Shown here one piece after another: positions 37,351 through 49,830 of a stretch of DNA of 64,000 nt (position 1 is the first letter of the stretch; every line of letters begins with the position of its first letter). The translations under genes were made by a program, and so were the position numbers. Where the stretch lies: assembly GCA_022376925.1 (NCBI GenBank), contig JAIOJX010000005.1, forward strand, positions 158,735,501 to 158,799,500, read 5' to 3'. The notes under the pieces are model-generated. The model searched no databases, was not told where the DNA came from, and saw nothing but the letters and a program-made list of their open reading frames with translations. The DNA is from Tragulus kanchil. Taxonomy: Eukaryota > Chordata > Mammalia > Artiodactyla > Tragulidae.

Positions 37351-37565
37351 GGGTTTCCCCTTGTGGTTCAGTGGTAAAGAATCCACCTGCCAGTGCAGGA
37401 GACATTGGTTTGATTCCTGGGTTGGGAAGATCCCCTGGAGAAGGAAATGGCAACCCACTCCAGTATTCTTGCCTGGGAAATCCCATGAACAGAAGAGCCT
37501 GGCAGGCTACAGTCCACGGGGCTGCAAGAGAGTAAGACATGACTTAGCGACTAAACAACAACAAA
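37351..37565 (+). mobile_element. Bov-tA SINE, assembly duplicate
   Basis: Copy of 36196-36410 in duplication L. Confidence 0.9.
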
Positions 37566-38183
37566 AAGCCGACTGGATGAGAGAAGGGCCCTTCATTAGC
37601 CTCTCAACAAATAAGAATGGTCTTACGCCCAACCAACACCACTATTAAATTCCTTAAAATTTAATGTAACTTCCCCCACATGTATTCATTGAAAACCCTT
37701 TTTTAAAAAAGAAGGGCTTGTGAGTTTCCTCCCCCAAGAACAGCAAGTCAAACAGGAACTGAGCAAAACACTGAACTCCCCACATCAGGCTTGGAGGTTG
37801 AAGAGGGAGAAGAAAAATACCTCCCAAGGCTTGGACTTGTTTGTGGCAACACCAACAATGGGAAGAAGGCAGGGTCTCCAAGGCCTGCTGCAGAGACACC
37901 AGCCTTTTACTGGCTGAGAAGGTGCTGTGAGGTTTAGCAGAAGACTAAACGCAATCCTGCTGCAAGCTGCTGTCACTTCCACTCAACTCAGTTTGGAATT
38001 TGCACCACCGCTCTTATCCTATGATCTTTAGCACTTTTGCTGTAAGACCCCTAGGGACTCACACCCTCCACCTCAAGAAAAAAACAATGTTTTCTTTAAT
38101 CTCACCCACACCACCCATTCACATGAGTTTCTAGAGCCCTTACAAATGTGGTCATCTCATATTCTGACTAGAAGCTGGTGACC

Positions 38184-41100
38184 ACAAAGCATCTTCATTT
38201 CTAATTATCACATTTCCCCATTCTCATCCCCCTTGCACCCCACTCTCCCTCTTGACCACCTTGGGTGTCCTTACTCTTCCAACTCACCTCAAAATCCAGT
38301 GAATGATACAGATGGGTCCAGTGATTTTTCTGCATCCCAAATCTAAACACAAAACCAGCACAGTCCATTCTTCCCGTCCCTAACTCCAACCAAAAACACA
38401 TACAATGTAAGCATCTATAATTTACCTACAATGAGAACTGTTCAGATAAACCTAGGGGCCTTTCAACTACAGAATTGTAAGTATCACCAGACAGATTAAA
38501 ACCAAGGTGAAAAAAAAAAAAAATACAGCCTTTAAGAACACATACTTCCACAGAAAACCTTTTTCTCAATTAATTTTCTAAATTAATCATCATAAATTAA
38601 TCCATGCTGATATTACTGAGATTACAAACCCCCAAAGAGACTCATAGTGTACACCATGTAACACTACAGGCTTTACTCAATACTGTATCTTTATCACTTA
38701 AGCTATAGCCAGTGTTCCATTAGATTCTGTCCCACATTCAGTGAAGACAAAGATTAGCTTTACTTAAATAAAATGCATAGTTTAAAAACATCCTGAAAGT
38801 GCTACAGTACTGGGGGGTGGGGGAATGAGTGACATGGACAATAGGTAAAGCTAATTAACAATGATCTATGCAGAAAGTGAGAATACAGGCCTCAAAGAAT
38901 ACATGACTATGCCCCCCCAATCAACAAAATAAAGTGTAAGGTCCTCTAAGCAAGGATTTCTTGTGGATCGATGTGCAAAAACACACCTTTAGTTTTAAAG
39001 GTGAGTAGCACAGTTTTGTATTATATTAAAAGGGGAAGGCAAACTAGATAAAAATGTATAGAGTCATACACTTTGAAGATTTTGCATATACATGCAAAGT
39101 TTCACATGCAAATGCAATGGCTTGAAAAACCTGGTACTCTGGATTTCAATGACATCTGAAGAAAATGAAGAATACAGTCCACCCGTCCCCAGGACAGAAA
39201 ACAAGAAATCATAAATCTAATACACTACACTTTCTCCCCATCTCCAGTTTATTATTTCTTGCTGGTTAACACATACCTGGATGGTTAAAAATGATCATAT
39301 TACTGAATCTATTCTGCCTCATTCATTCTGTAGAAAAGAAATTCAGGAGCACTTTGCCAGCACCTCTATCCATATAAGGCATTCTAGAAAGGGTTGAAAT
39401 TGAAAAACAATGACCGGCAGAGTCTTTGAAAGTATGGAAAAGATTCGCAAAGCCCCCCCCAAACCCATTTATGGTCTCCAAATTCCTGCCCCACTCTTCC
39501 CATTAATTAGGTATCCATTAAGTTAGAGAAACCTCACACCATGATCAGGAATGTTTCTAGCACAACCATGTAAGAAAACCACGTATCTGGCCCAAGAACT
39601 TGACTGCAAGAACAACATTTGGGATACTTTTGAATGGTTAGAATACATCTTCCAGGAAGCCTGGCTAACAGTGTGATTATTTAGATAAACACACTTCGAC
39701 TTACCAGTGTATAAGGGTTCAAGAGGTAGATAAGACATGAACAACTGTTATTCCACTTAAGCAGAAAAAAATAAGAAAAGGCACTCTCCAGAAAGTCCCA
39801 AGTACACGACCGACCTCTTTATTTACCAGGACCTCAATGGGGCAGCAATAAGGCTAAACAGAGCCTGTCTCATTAACTAGAAACACAAAATGTGGTGTTT
39901 GGTGTTGTGGTTTGTCCCCACTCCCCTTCTCCCCCAACCAGACTGGTCACAGCTGCAGTCACGATCTTTCTCAGAACATTCTTCTGCTCTAACACAAAAC
40001 TGCACCTGCCTCTGATACAGGACATTTGGTACAAATGAATGAACAGATGCAGCTGAGCTGCATCTTCTTCCTACTGCATTCTTCCTCTGGTGAACAGCTG
40101 CAGCCGTAACTTCAATGTCCGGCACTGTTTTCACTCTGTCTTGTGCCATTCCCTCAGCCTGGTGTGTCACCTTCCACCGTGGGTTTTCCCACTGCTGCTG
40201 GATATTCCAAAACACACTCCACTTTCCTCTGAATACAGGGACTTGAATGTACCAGAAAACCCAATGCATTTATTTCTGATCACATATCAAAAGCTGTCAT
40301 ATGAGATTCACAGTTGTGAATCTACAAAAGTCACAATGCAAGAGGCATACACCTTCAAAAATTCTCTCACTAAAGAGAAAAAAAAAGAAAAAAGAATCTC
40401 TATTAGTCCTACATTTCCCTGTATAGGCCTCTGAGGTTGCCTGTTTAACAAAGCTAAGGTAGAAGCAAAGATGACAGACCCAAAAGCTAACATGACAAAA
40501 AAGTTCAAATTACACAGACTAACCTGTACTGAAATTTTCATTCTCAAAAATGACCAAAGGAGCACTTCCCAATAATCTGAATTAACAACAGCACTGCTTC
40601 CCCCTTTAGAAATAAAATATGGTAGAGCTGGAAAAAAGAAAAAGAGCTAAATTAAACAAGTCTCATGTTTTTAGAGCATGAGAGAAAACAGGAATCTGAA
40701 GAACTCACAAGTAAAGGGGCTTGAATGTCAGCTTCATCTTAATAAAACTAGAAAAAAATAAAATAGGCTTGAAAATCCTGGTTGCCTCTCACATCAATAG
40801 TCTAGAAGAACATTGTTCAACAGAACTTTTCAGGAGGATAAAGTGTTCTATATTTGTGTTCCCCAATGGGGCACTCACAAGCTACTGAGAGAGATTACTT
40901 AAAATATAGCTAGTGTAACTGAAAACCGCATTTTTAATTTTATTTAATTTTAATTAGTATGAATTTTAATTGCTACATGTAGCTAGTGTCTGCTACCATA
41001 CTGGACACACAATTCTAGAACACAGTCTTAGATTCTGGTTATTAAAGACTTCAAATGAAGCGGTTTAACCTCCCTTCTGCATTTAACACACACAGGACAT

Positions 41101-43090
41101 TTGGTACAAATGAATGAACAGATGCAGCTGAGCTGCATCTTCTTCCTACTGCATTCTTCCTCTGGTGAACAGCTGCAGCCGTAACTTCAATGTCCGGCAC
41201 TGTTTTCACTCTGTCTTGTGCCATTCCCTCAGCCTGGTGTGTCACCTTCCACCGTGGGTTTTCCCACTGCTGCTGGATATTCCAAAACACACTCCACTTT
41301 CCTCTGAATACAGGGACTTGAATGTACCAGAAAACCCAATGCATTTATTTCTGATCACATATCAAAAGCTGTCATATGAGATTCACAGTTGTGAATCTAC
41401 AAAAGTCACAATGCAAGAGGCATACACCTTCAAAAATTCTCTCACTAAAGAGAAAAAAAAAAAAAAGAATCTCTATTAGTCCTACATTTCCCTGTATAGG
41501 CCTCTGAGGTTGCCTGTTTAACAAAGCTAAGGTAGAAGCAAAGATGACAGACCCAAAAGCTAACATGACAAAAAAGTTCAAATTACACAGACTAACCTGT
41601 ACTGAAATTTTCATTCTCAAAAATGACCAAAGGAGCACTTCCCAATAATCTGAATTAACAACAGCACTGCTTCCCCCTTTAGAAATAAAATATGGTAGAG
41701 CTGGAAAAAAGAAAAAGAGCTAAATTAAACAAGTCTCATGTTTTTAGAGCATGAGAGAAAACAGGAATCTGAAGAACTCACAAGTAAAGGGGCTTGAATG
41801 TCAGCTTCATCTTAATAAAACTAGAAAAAAATAAAATAGGCTTGAAAATCCTGGTTGCCTCTCACATCAATAGTCTAGAAGAACATTGTTCAACAGAACT
41901 TTTCAGGAGGATAAAGTGTTCTATATTTGTGTTCCCCAATGGGGCACTCACAAGCTACTGAGAGAGATTACTTAAAATATAGCTAGTGTAACTGAAAACC
42001 GCATTTTTAATTTTATTTAATTTTAATTAGTATGAATTTTAATTGCTACATGTAGCTAGTGTCTGCTACCATACTGGACACACAATTCTAGAACACAGTC
42101 TTAGATTCTGGTTATTAAAGACTTCAAATGAAGCGGTTTAACCTCCCTTCTGCATTTAACACACACAGAACATTTTCCCCTCATTATCTCATCCAGTAAC
42201 ATAATTCTGTTACATAGGGACCCAGCCCAAAGCAGGATCAGCCTGTTTCTCAAAGACCCTACCAGAACAGGGTGACATCACCACCCTCCACCCAGGTGGA
42301 AGGAAGGCTCTCTCTGTCAAACCACTCTGACACACTGTCCCACAAGCCTGAATCTGAACAATTTTTTAAATGTCTCATTAAAATTGCATTAATACAAGTT
42401 CTGAGTTATGACTGGTCAACTTCCTACACATGGGTTTGTTGAGATACCGAACTTAACCTTTCTTCAAAAAGAAAAAAGAACGTTTAATCTCAATCTCAAT
42501 CTTTAATTACTGTGGTAGTTCAAAACCTTGCATCAGTTTGCACAGACGCAACCTCCTCATGATCTATTAAAAAAGTCCAAATTATATTAGTTCCTACCCT
42601 CTTCATACTCAGCCCTCAATAAATATTTAATACACTGGGATTTTTTTTTAGAGAGAGGAAAAAAAGAACTTTATACATTCAAAGAATTCTTAGTCCTTTG
42701 ACTTTCACAGCTAGAGAAAGGTTAATTTGTGAAAACTAGTAACTAATACTAGTTAGTTAAGGACTATGAAGAGATTTTCAGTCAAAACTTTTCAGCAAAA
42801 TACTGGGTTCTCTTTTTTGCAGGGGGTGGGGGGGAGTAGAGAATGGGATGGAGAAGAGTGAATGGGGAAGAGAAAAGGATTATACCAAACAAAAGGCATT
42901 ATGTCCTACATTGTTAACTGGATCTAACTCTAAAAAGCTACTACCTCAAATCAATGTAAACAAAGACCATGTTTTCATTAAAAATAAAATTATCTCCCTG
43001 TGTTCCACCACACCAAAGGGCAAATTTTACATTTTCTGGATACCCCAAATATAATCAGGAAAATGAGGTAAACAGATAAACGTATTAAAT
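38184..43090. other. Unassigned intronic sequence
   Basis: About 4.9 kb without a gene or recognisable repeat. It contains duplication M, an A-run near 38511, and a short repeated CAATCT stretch near 42489. Frames of up to 130 codons on the minus strand lack start context, splice logic or family resemblance. Confidence 0.5.
40017..42168 (+). repeat. Direct duplication M (40017-41095 and 41092-42168)
   Basis: Period 1073-1075 bases, joined through a shared ACAG. The length change is in an A-run. Confidence 0.93.
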
Positions 43091-43300
43091 GAGCTTCCAA
43101 GTGGGCAGTGGAAAGAATCCACTTGCCAATGCAGGAAACCCAAGAGGCACACGTTCAATCCCTGGGTCAGGAAGGGAGGAAATGGCAACCTACTCCAGTA
43201 TCCAAGACTATCCAGGAAAATTCTATGAACCTCAGAGCCACCTGGCAAACCACAGTACATACTGTCACAAAGAGTGGACACAAGTGAGCACATGCGCACG
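43091..43300 (+). mobile_element. Old Bov-tA SINE
   Basis: GAGCTTCCAAGTGGGCAGTG and CCACTTGCCAATGCAGGAAA follow the Bov-tA layout with many substitutions. A short CGCACGCACACACA run follows. Confidence 0.75.
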
Positions 43301-43324
43301 CACACACAGTGATTCATTTACATC

Positions 43325-44025
43325 ATGTTGCATCATCAGACGCACACAAAACTCAAAAGATGCAAAGTAGAACTGCATGAGTCCCTGGTATTTACCAAAG
43401 GAGTTGAAAACTTAGGTCCACGAAAACCTGCACATGGATACTGATTGCAGCTCTGTGACTGCCAACACCTGAAACCAACCAAGATGTCCTTCAGTAGGTG
43501 CACGGATAAACTAATACCTCCAATCAAATCTTTAAGTGCTAAAAAGAAATGAGCTATCAACCCACTCAAAGACATGAGTGCATATTGTTAAGTGAAAAAA
43601 GCCAACATGAAAAGGCTCACATTGTATGATTCCAACTATATGACATTCTGGAAAAGGCAAAACTACAGAGAGAGTAAAAAGATGAGTGGGAAAACAGAAC
43701 GGGAGTAGGAAGCAATGAACAAGTGGAGCCCAGAAGATCTTTAGAGCGTAATACAATAGATACAAGTCACATACACTCATCCAAGCCCACAGACTATATG
43801 CCACCAAGAGGGGACCGCAGTATAAACCATGGATGTTGGACGATAACGATCCGTCAATGCAGATTCATCACTGTTACAAATGCACCACTGTGGTGGAGGT
43901 GCTGATAATAGGAGAGGCTGTGCACGTATAGCAACAAGGGGTTTATGGGAAGTCTCTGTACCTTACTCTCAATATTGCTCTGAAACTAAAACAGTTCTAA
44001 GAACATGAAATCTTCTATTTATAAA
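43325..44025 (+). mobile_element. Old L1 3' fragment, first copy
   Basis: AAGATGTCCTTCAGTAGGTG, TGTATGATTCCAACTATATG and AGTCTCTGTACCTTACTCTC match old L1M 3' sequence. Repeated at 44451-45110 by duplication N. Confidence 0.78.
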
Positions 44026-44033
44026 AAAAAAGT

Positions 44034-44240
44034 TTGTTGTTGTTTAGTCGCTAAGTCATGTCCAACTCTTTTGCAACTCCATGGACTGTATAGTCTGCCA
44101 GGTCTATGAGATTTTCCAGGCAAGAATACTGGAGTGGGTTGTCATTTCCTTCTCCAGGGGACCTTCCCAACCCAGCAATGAACCCGCATCTCCTACTTTA
44201 GCAGACAGATTCTCTACCACTAAGCCACCAGGGGAAACCC
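44034..44240 (-). mobile_element. Bov-tA SINE, reverse
   Basis: TTGTTTAGTCGCTAAGTCAT, AAGAATACTGGAGTGGGTTG and CACTAAGCCACCAGG are the reverse complement of Bov-tA. Confidence 0.9.
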
Positions 44241-44267
44241 TAAAAATATATAAAATCAAAAATTATG

Positions 44268-44418
44268 GGCTTCCCTGGTGGCCAAGTGGGTACACCGCCT
44301 TGCAGTGCAAGGCGCGGTTCGATCCCTGGCCTGGGAAGATCCCACGTCGGAGCGGCTGGACCGATGTGTCCAATTACTGAGCGGAGCTCTGCGCATGCGC
44401 CCAGAGCCGGCCCTCTGT
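44268..44418 (+). mobile_element. Noisy partial copy of young SINE copy 5
   Basis: It aligns with 45349-45516 but lacks about fifteen bases in several small steps, for example in GGTAAGGACACCG and GGGGCGCCGG. Small scattered losses just before a junction suit a poor-quality contig end rather than evolution. Confidence 0.8.
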
Positions 44419-44450
44419 CACATGGCATACTGTTTTTGAAACCCCCTCTG

Positions 44451-45110
44451 TAGAACTGCATGAGTCCCTGGTATTTACCAAAGGAGTTGAAAACTTAGGT
44501 CCACGAAAACCTGCACATGGATACTGATTGCAGCTCTGTGACTGCCAACACCTGAAACCAACCAAGATGTCCTTCAGTAGGTGCACGGATAAACTAATAC
44601 CTCCAATCAAATCTTTAAGTGCTAAAAAGAAATGAGCTATCAACCCACTCAAAGACATGAGTGCATATTGTTAAGTGAAAAAAGCCAACATGAAAAGGCT
44701 CACATTGTATGATTCCAACTATATGACATTCTGGAAAAGGCAAAACTACAGAGAGAGTAAAAAGATGAGTGGGAAAACAGAACGGGAGTAGGAAGCAATG
44801 AACAAGTGGAGCCCAGAAGATCTTTAGAGCGTAATACAATAGATACAAGTCACATACACTCATCCAAGCCCACAGACTATATGCCACCAAGAGGGGACCG
44901 CAGTATAAACCATGGATGTTGGACGATAACGATCCGTCAATGCAGATTCATCACTGTTACAAATGCACCACTGTGGTGGAGGTGCTGATAATAGGAGAGG
45001 CTGTGCACGTATAGCAACAAGGGGTTTATGGGAAGTCTCTGTACCTTACTCTCAATATTGCTCTGAAACTAAAACAGTTCTAAGAACATGAAATCTTCTA
45101 TTTATAAAAA
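44451..45110 (+). mobile_element. Old L1 3' fragment, assembly duplicate
   Basis: Copy of 43368-44025 in duplication N. Confidence 0.77.
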
Positions 45111-45116
45111 AAAAGT

Positions 45117-45322
45117 TTGTTGTTGTTTAGTCGCTAAGTCATGTCCAACTCTTTTGCAACTCCATGGACTGTATAGTCTGCCAGGTCTATGAGATTTTCC
45201 AGGCAAGAATACTGGAGTGGGTTGTCATTTCCTTCTCCAGGGGACCTTCCCAACCCAGCAATGAACCCGCATCTCCTACTTTAGCAGGCAGATTCTCTAC
45301 CACTAAGCCACCAGGGAAGCCC
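45117..45322 (-). mobile_element. Bov-tA SINE, reverse, assembly duplicate
   Basis: Copy of 44034-44240 in duplication N. Confidence 0.89.
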
Positions 45323-45348
45323 TAAAAATATATAAAATCAAAAATTAT

Positions 45349-45660
45349 GGGCTTCCCCTGGTGGCCAAGTGGGTAAGGACACCGCCTTGCAGTGCAAGGG
45401 GCGCCGGTTCGATCCCTGGCCTGGGAAGATCCCACGTGCCGCGGAGCGGCTGGACCGATGTGTCCAATTACTGAGCCGGAGCTCTGGAGCGCATGCGCCC
45501 AGAGCCGGCCCTCTGTAGACACCACCGCGATGGGAGGCCCACAGGAGCCAAAAGAACAAAGACGGACGAAAATAGAGAAATGAAGGACCAATGGAAGTGT
45601 CCCACCCCGCCCTCCCCAACCCGACCCCCGCCCAAAATAAATAAATAAATCTTTAAAAAA
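45349..45660 (+). mobile_element. Young CHR-1-like SINE, copy 5
   Basis: CpG-rich full-length copy with GTGCCGCGGAGCGGC and an intact GCGCATGCGC at 45489-45498, ending in (AAAT)n and a long A-run. The target duplication is short and unclear (AAAAATTA-like). Confidence 0.88.
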
Positions 45661-45684
45661 AAAAAAAAAAAAAAAATTAAATGG

Positions 45685-45847
45685 TGGGGCTTCCCTTGTG
45701 GCTCAGTGGATAAGAACCCGTCTGCCAATGCAAGAGACACTGGTTTGATCCCTGAACCAGGAAGATCCCACATACCACAGAGCAGCTAAACCCACACATT
45801 AACAAAGACCCAGCACAGCCAAAAATAAATAGATAAAACTTAAAAAA
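45685..45847 (+). mobile_element. tRNA-derived SINE in the A-tail of copy 5
   Basis: GGGGCTTCCCTTGTGGCTCA and CTGGTTTGATCCCTGAACCA mark a short CHR-type SINE. A perfect 13-base duplication AAAAATTAAATGG (45672-45684 and 45848-45860) shows it inserted just after the A-rich tail of the preceding SINE. Confidence 0.88.
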
Positions 45848-46412
45848 AAAAATTAAATGGTAAAAATGAGCTGTTCGGAGTTTCAAAGAATGGCTAAGGA
45901 GGTTTTATAATCAAATAGATAATTAGTAACATCACTGGAATGAACATTCTACTGATTAACTAGTGATTCATGCTGTATTCACATGGAATTTAAAAGCCCA
46001 GGTTAAGCTGGTTGGAGTGTGGCAACATGTTCCAACTGGGAGACAGAGACTGAAAAATCAAAAATAAATGTGAGTGAGAAGGGCACACTGCCAGGAGCCA
46101 AGCATACTTGGCAGATAATTCACAGAGTGACAGAAACAGAGTTCTACATCAATTCCCAAAGCCTGGACTCTGACACAATGAAAGAAATAACAAATATAAG
46201 GAACTTCTGTTTAAGTTAATTTACCTTGGTTGAATCAACTTTCTACTAGTAACCATTTCAGAAATAGAATTTATTTTGTGAGATTACTCTTGATCTCTGT
46301 CGTAACCTCATCTTTATTCAAAATTCATCATTACCTAGCAGATTTAGTTGGGAAGTAAAATCCTTCTCAACAAATCACAAAAATGAAACACTAATAAATC
46401 TATTTCCCTAAA

Positions 46413-48731
46413 CAAAATGTAATATTATAATATTTCTTTTATATGATTCATTAGAAAATAAACGTCTTTATCAAAACAATGAATCGTTAACCTAATAAAT
46501 TCCATATCAAAGACCCTCCTTTATTCCCTAAATATCAGATTGAACATTTATGTCTACCATACTTAAAATTTATTTACAGAAAAATACAGTACTTCTCAAA
46601 GTTGCCATTACATTCTGATTAGACTGTCTCCAATTGTAAAGGCAGCAGATCAGTAATTTTAATTAGTTATTTACACTTTATAAGTAGAACTAAAATAAAG
46701 TCCATCTTTCCCCATAATTATCCACCCTAATTCCCACTGGGGGGGGGGATAATTCCCCCTAATTAATCCCCCCAATTATCCCATTAACCTATCATAACCT
46801 GTAATACACAATATATTCTTATTGCCTTCTTCCTGTCTTTTTAAAATAATATTCTAAGTCTACTCTTTCTACAACTTTTGAAAGTATCTCTGAAAACTCT
46901 ATACCCCTCAGTTTCCATGAATACCACTTATATCTATATAATTTAAAAGTGCTTTTACATATGTATGTATTACAACTAAAGAAAATGCACCAAACTGACT
47001 ATTTCATTTCAGATTTGATAATCACAGATTGGCATGATTTTTGCATGATTACTGAATGCCTAAAATAAACCAAGAAAATGCTTATATTTCACTAAAAGTT
47101 CATGTCCCGGAGTGGGGGGGAGAAATGTTTATGGTCATTAATCTCAAAAACATTTATGAGCTATACAAATATCTTCCCAATTTTATAAAGAGGTAAACCT
47201 TTAACGATTTCCAAGATAAAAAGTTTCCCAGTGGTCTCTCTAACACAGTTAACTTAATTACCTACACACGATTTCACAATACAAAACCAAGGAGACAACT
47301 AGAAATTGTGTGTTCTAAGCACTAACATATTTGAACTGCATGTTCCTCCTGGTAGTCTCCTTTCTAACTGCATTCCCACAAGACCCACCTGAAAGCTCTA
47401 TTTTAACCAGCCCCACTGACTGGTGTCTCAGTGGATAATGCTAGGAAGTAGGTCCTACTGCCTAAGTCACTGAGAGAAGAGCGATCCTAAAGGAACTGCC
47501 TTTGGCTCCTCTGCAAAGGGCTGTGGGCCCTGGTGGAGCTGACTTCACAGAACCCGCAGCTTCCAGAGTGCAAAGCTGTCCAAAGTTTTTAGAGAACATG
47601 CTCACCTCGTTGCAAAATGTAATATTATAATATTTCTTATACTTTATAAAAGAAAAAAAAGAACCTAAAATAAAATTTGTCCATACTTTTTTACAGAAAA
47701 ATACAGTACTTCTCAAAGTTGCCATTACATTCTGATTAGACTGTCTCCAATTGTAAAGGCAGCAGATCAGTAATTTTAATTAGTTATTTACACTTTATAA
47801 GTAGAACTAAAATAAAGTCCATCTTTCCCCATAATTATCCACCCTAATTCCCACTGGGGGGGGGGATAATTCCCCCTAATTAATCCCCCCAATTATCCCA
47901 TTAACCTATCATAACCTGTAATACACAATATATTCTTATTGCCTTCTTCCTGTCTTTTTAAAATAATATTCTAAGTCTACTCTTTCTACAACTTTTGAAA
48001 GTATCTCTGAAAACTCTATACCCCTCAGTTTCCATGAATACCACTTATATCTATATAATTTAAAAGTGCTTTTACATATGTATGTATTACAACTAAAGAA
48101 AATGCACCAAACTGACTATTTCATTTCAGATTTGATAATCACAGATTGGCATGATTTTTGCATGATTACTGAATGCCTAAAATAAACCAAGAAAATGCTT
48201 ATATTTCACTAAAAGTTCATGTCCCGGAGTGGGGGGGAGAAATGTTTATGGTCATTAATCTCAAAAACATTTATGAGCTATACAAATATCTTCCCAATTT
48301 TATAAAGAGGTAAACCTTTAACGATTTCCAAGATAAAAAGTTTCCCAGTGGTCTCTCTAACACAGTTAACTTAATTACCTACACACGATTTCACAATACA
48401 AAACCAAGGAGACAACTAGAAATTGTGTGTTCTAAGCACTAACATATTTGAACTGCATGTTCCTCCTGGTAGTCTCCTTTCTAACTGCATTCCCACAAGA
48501 CCCACCTGAAAGCTCTATTTTAACCAGCCCCCACTGACTGGTGTCTCAGTGGATAATGCTAGGAAGTAGGTCCTACTGCCTAAGTCACTGGAGAGAAGAG
48601 CGATCCTAAAGGAACTGCCTTTGGCTCCTCTGCAAAGGGCTGGGTGTGGGCCCTGGTGGAGCTGACTTCACAGACCCGCAGCTTCCAGAGTGCAAAGCTG
48701 TCCAAAGTTTTTAGAGAACATGCTCACCTTC
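46413..48731 (+). repeat. Direct duplication O (46413-47607 and 47613-48731)
   Basis: Offset about 1117-1122 bases over most of its length. The start of the second copy matches 46413-46440, then lacks about 83 bases and carries a scrambled stretch (47641-47690) before rejoining. Confidence 0.88.
46717..46790. repeat. Low-complexity G/C-run block with inverted AATTATCC/GGATAATT
   Basis: AATTATCCACCC is followed by a run of ten Gs, GATAATTCCCCC and two more TAAT-CCCCC units, giving overlapping hairpin possibilities. Copied at about 47830-47905. Confidence 0.7.
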
Positions 48732-48934
48732 GTGTTCATGAAGGGAAAAGGCAAAATACCTCCTGACTGGTTTTGACATCTTCTCGTCATTCTCCCTGAC
48801 CCATCTACAGGTATAGTAACGCCCTGGATCACACCTCCTCCCGAGTCTTTTGCACCTCTGGACTTCGCAACACACCACTAACACACACACAGCAGTATCT
48901 CTCACAATCACATCCACATACCCAGGCCACGCTC

Positions 48935-49430
48935 AAGATCAGCCAGTAATCTTTCACATTACAGAAAGTCACCTCACAGCCCACTCAAAGCTCTTCAACA
49001 GCTCCCCAGTGCACTCAGGATAGAAACCCAAAGTCTGAAGCATCACCTCTGGGGCCCTGCGTCACTAATTATCCCGTCACCTCAGCCTCATCTCTAGATG
49101 ACCCCTCTTCACAATCTACCAATCCTCTACAATAAACCTGCAGCTATTCAAATGTGTAGCATTCTCTCTAACATTCAGGCCTTCACCCATCCCCTTCTGC
49201 CTAAAAGAGACACACTTCTATTTCCATTCTCTCCTAATATTCCTGCAGGTCTAGGCCGGGAATCAACCTGCAGACTAGCTTCCTCAACTACAGCAGATGG
49301 CCCTGCCAATGCACCTTACACCAGGCCTAATACACTTCACTGTAACAGGTGTTTCACTCTCTATGCCCCCTGCTCCCAGAAAACAGGTTGGTGGCCCTCA
49401 GAGCCACTCAAATATTTGCTAAATACGTTC
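48935..49430 (+). mobile_element. L2 LINE fragment
   Basis: CTCTTCAACAGCTCCCCAGT, CACTCAGGATAGAAACCCAA and CATCACCTCTGGGGCCCTGC match the well-known L2 region. Old, with no frame. Confidence 0.8.
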
Positions 49431-49624
49431 TAGACGTACTTAATGAACATAATATGAATGTAGCCCATAAATAAAGGAAACACGCCCAAAGTCAGTCATG
49501 ATATAATTGAAACGAGGCAGCAATTTCCTTATACTTTGGTATAAAGTGCAAACTACACAGGTGCGTACCAATTAAAAAGAACACCTTTCATCATAAAAAT
49601 ACTAGTGTTTCCTAACTCCTGTTA

Positions 49625-49830
49625 GGGCTTCCCTGGTGGTTCAGTGGTAAAGAAATCCACCTGCCAACCCACCAGCCACCCAGGGTTTGATCCCTGGGTC
49701 AGGAAGATTCCCTGGAAAAGAAAACGGCAACCCACTCCAGCATTCTTGCCTGGGAAATCCCACGGACAGAGGAGCCTGACAGGCTACCGCACATGGGGTT
49801 GCAAAAAAGCTGGACCCAACTTAGCAACTA
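49625..49830 (+). mobile_element. Bov-tA SINE
   Basis: GGGCTTCCCTGGTGGTTCAG and CAGCATTCTTGCCTGGGAAA to CAACTTAGCAACTA. It carries a short insertion near 49667. Confidence 0.9.

Larger units (their letters stand above)
35892..38183 (+). repeat. Direct duplication L (35892-37015 and 37047-38183)
   Basis: Offset 1155 rising to 1168 bases, with a 31-base filler (37016-37046). Bases are missing from the first copy in a C-rich tract near its end. Confidence 0.92.
43368..45516 (+). repeat. Direct duplication N (43368-44418 and 44451-45516)
   Basis: Offset 1083 rising to 1098 bases. In the last 150 bases of the first copy, inside a SINE, many short deletions appear that are absent from the second copy. 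A 32-base filler (44419-44450) follows. Confidence 0.92.
45861..48930. other. Unassigned AT-rich intronic sequence
   Basis: No gene or clear repeat is recognised. It holds duplication O and two copies of the G-run block at 46717-46790 and 47830-47905. Confidence 0.5.

Noticed and set aside
40090..41638. Paired 114- and 130-codon frames in duplication M.
   Set aside because: No family resemblance, splice sites or conserved start context; repetition is due to the duplication.
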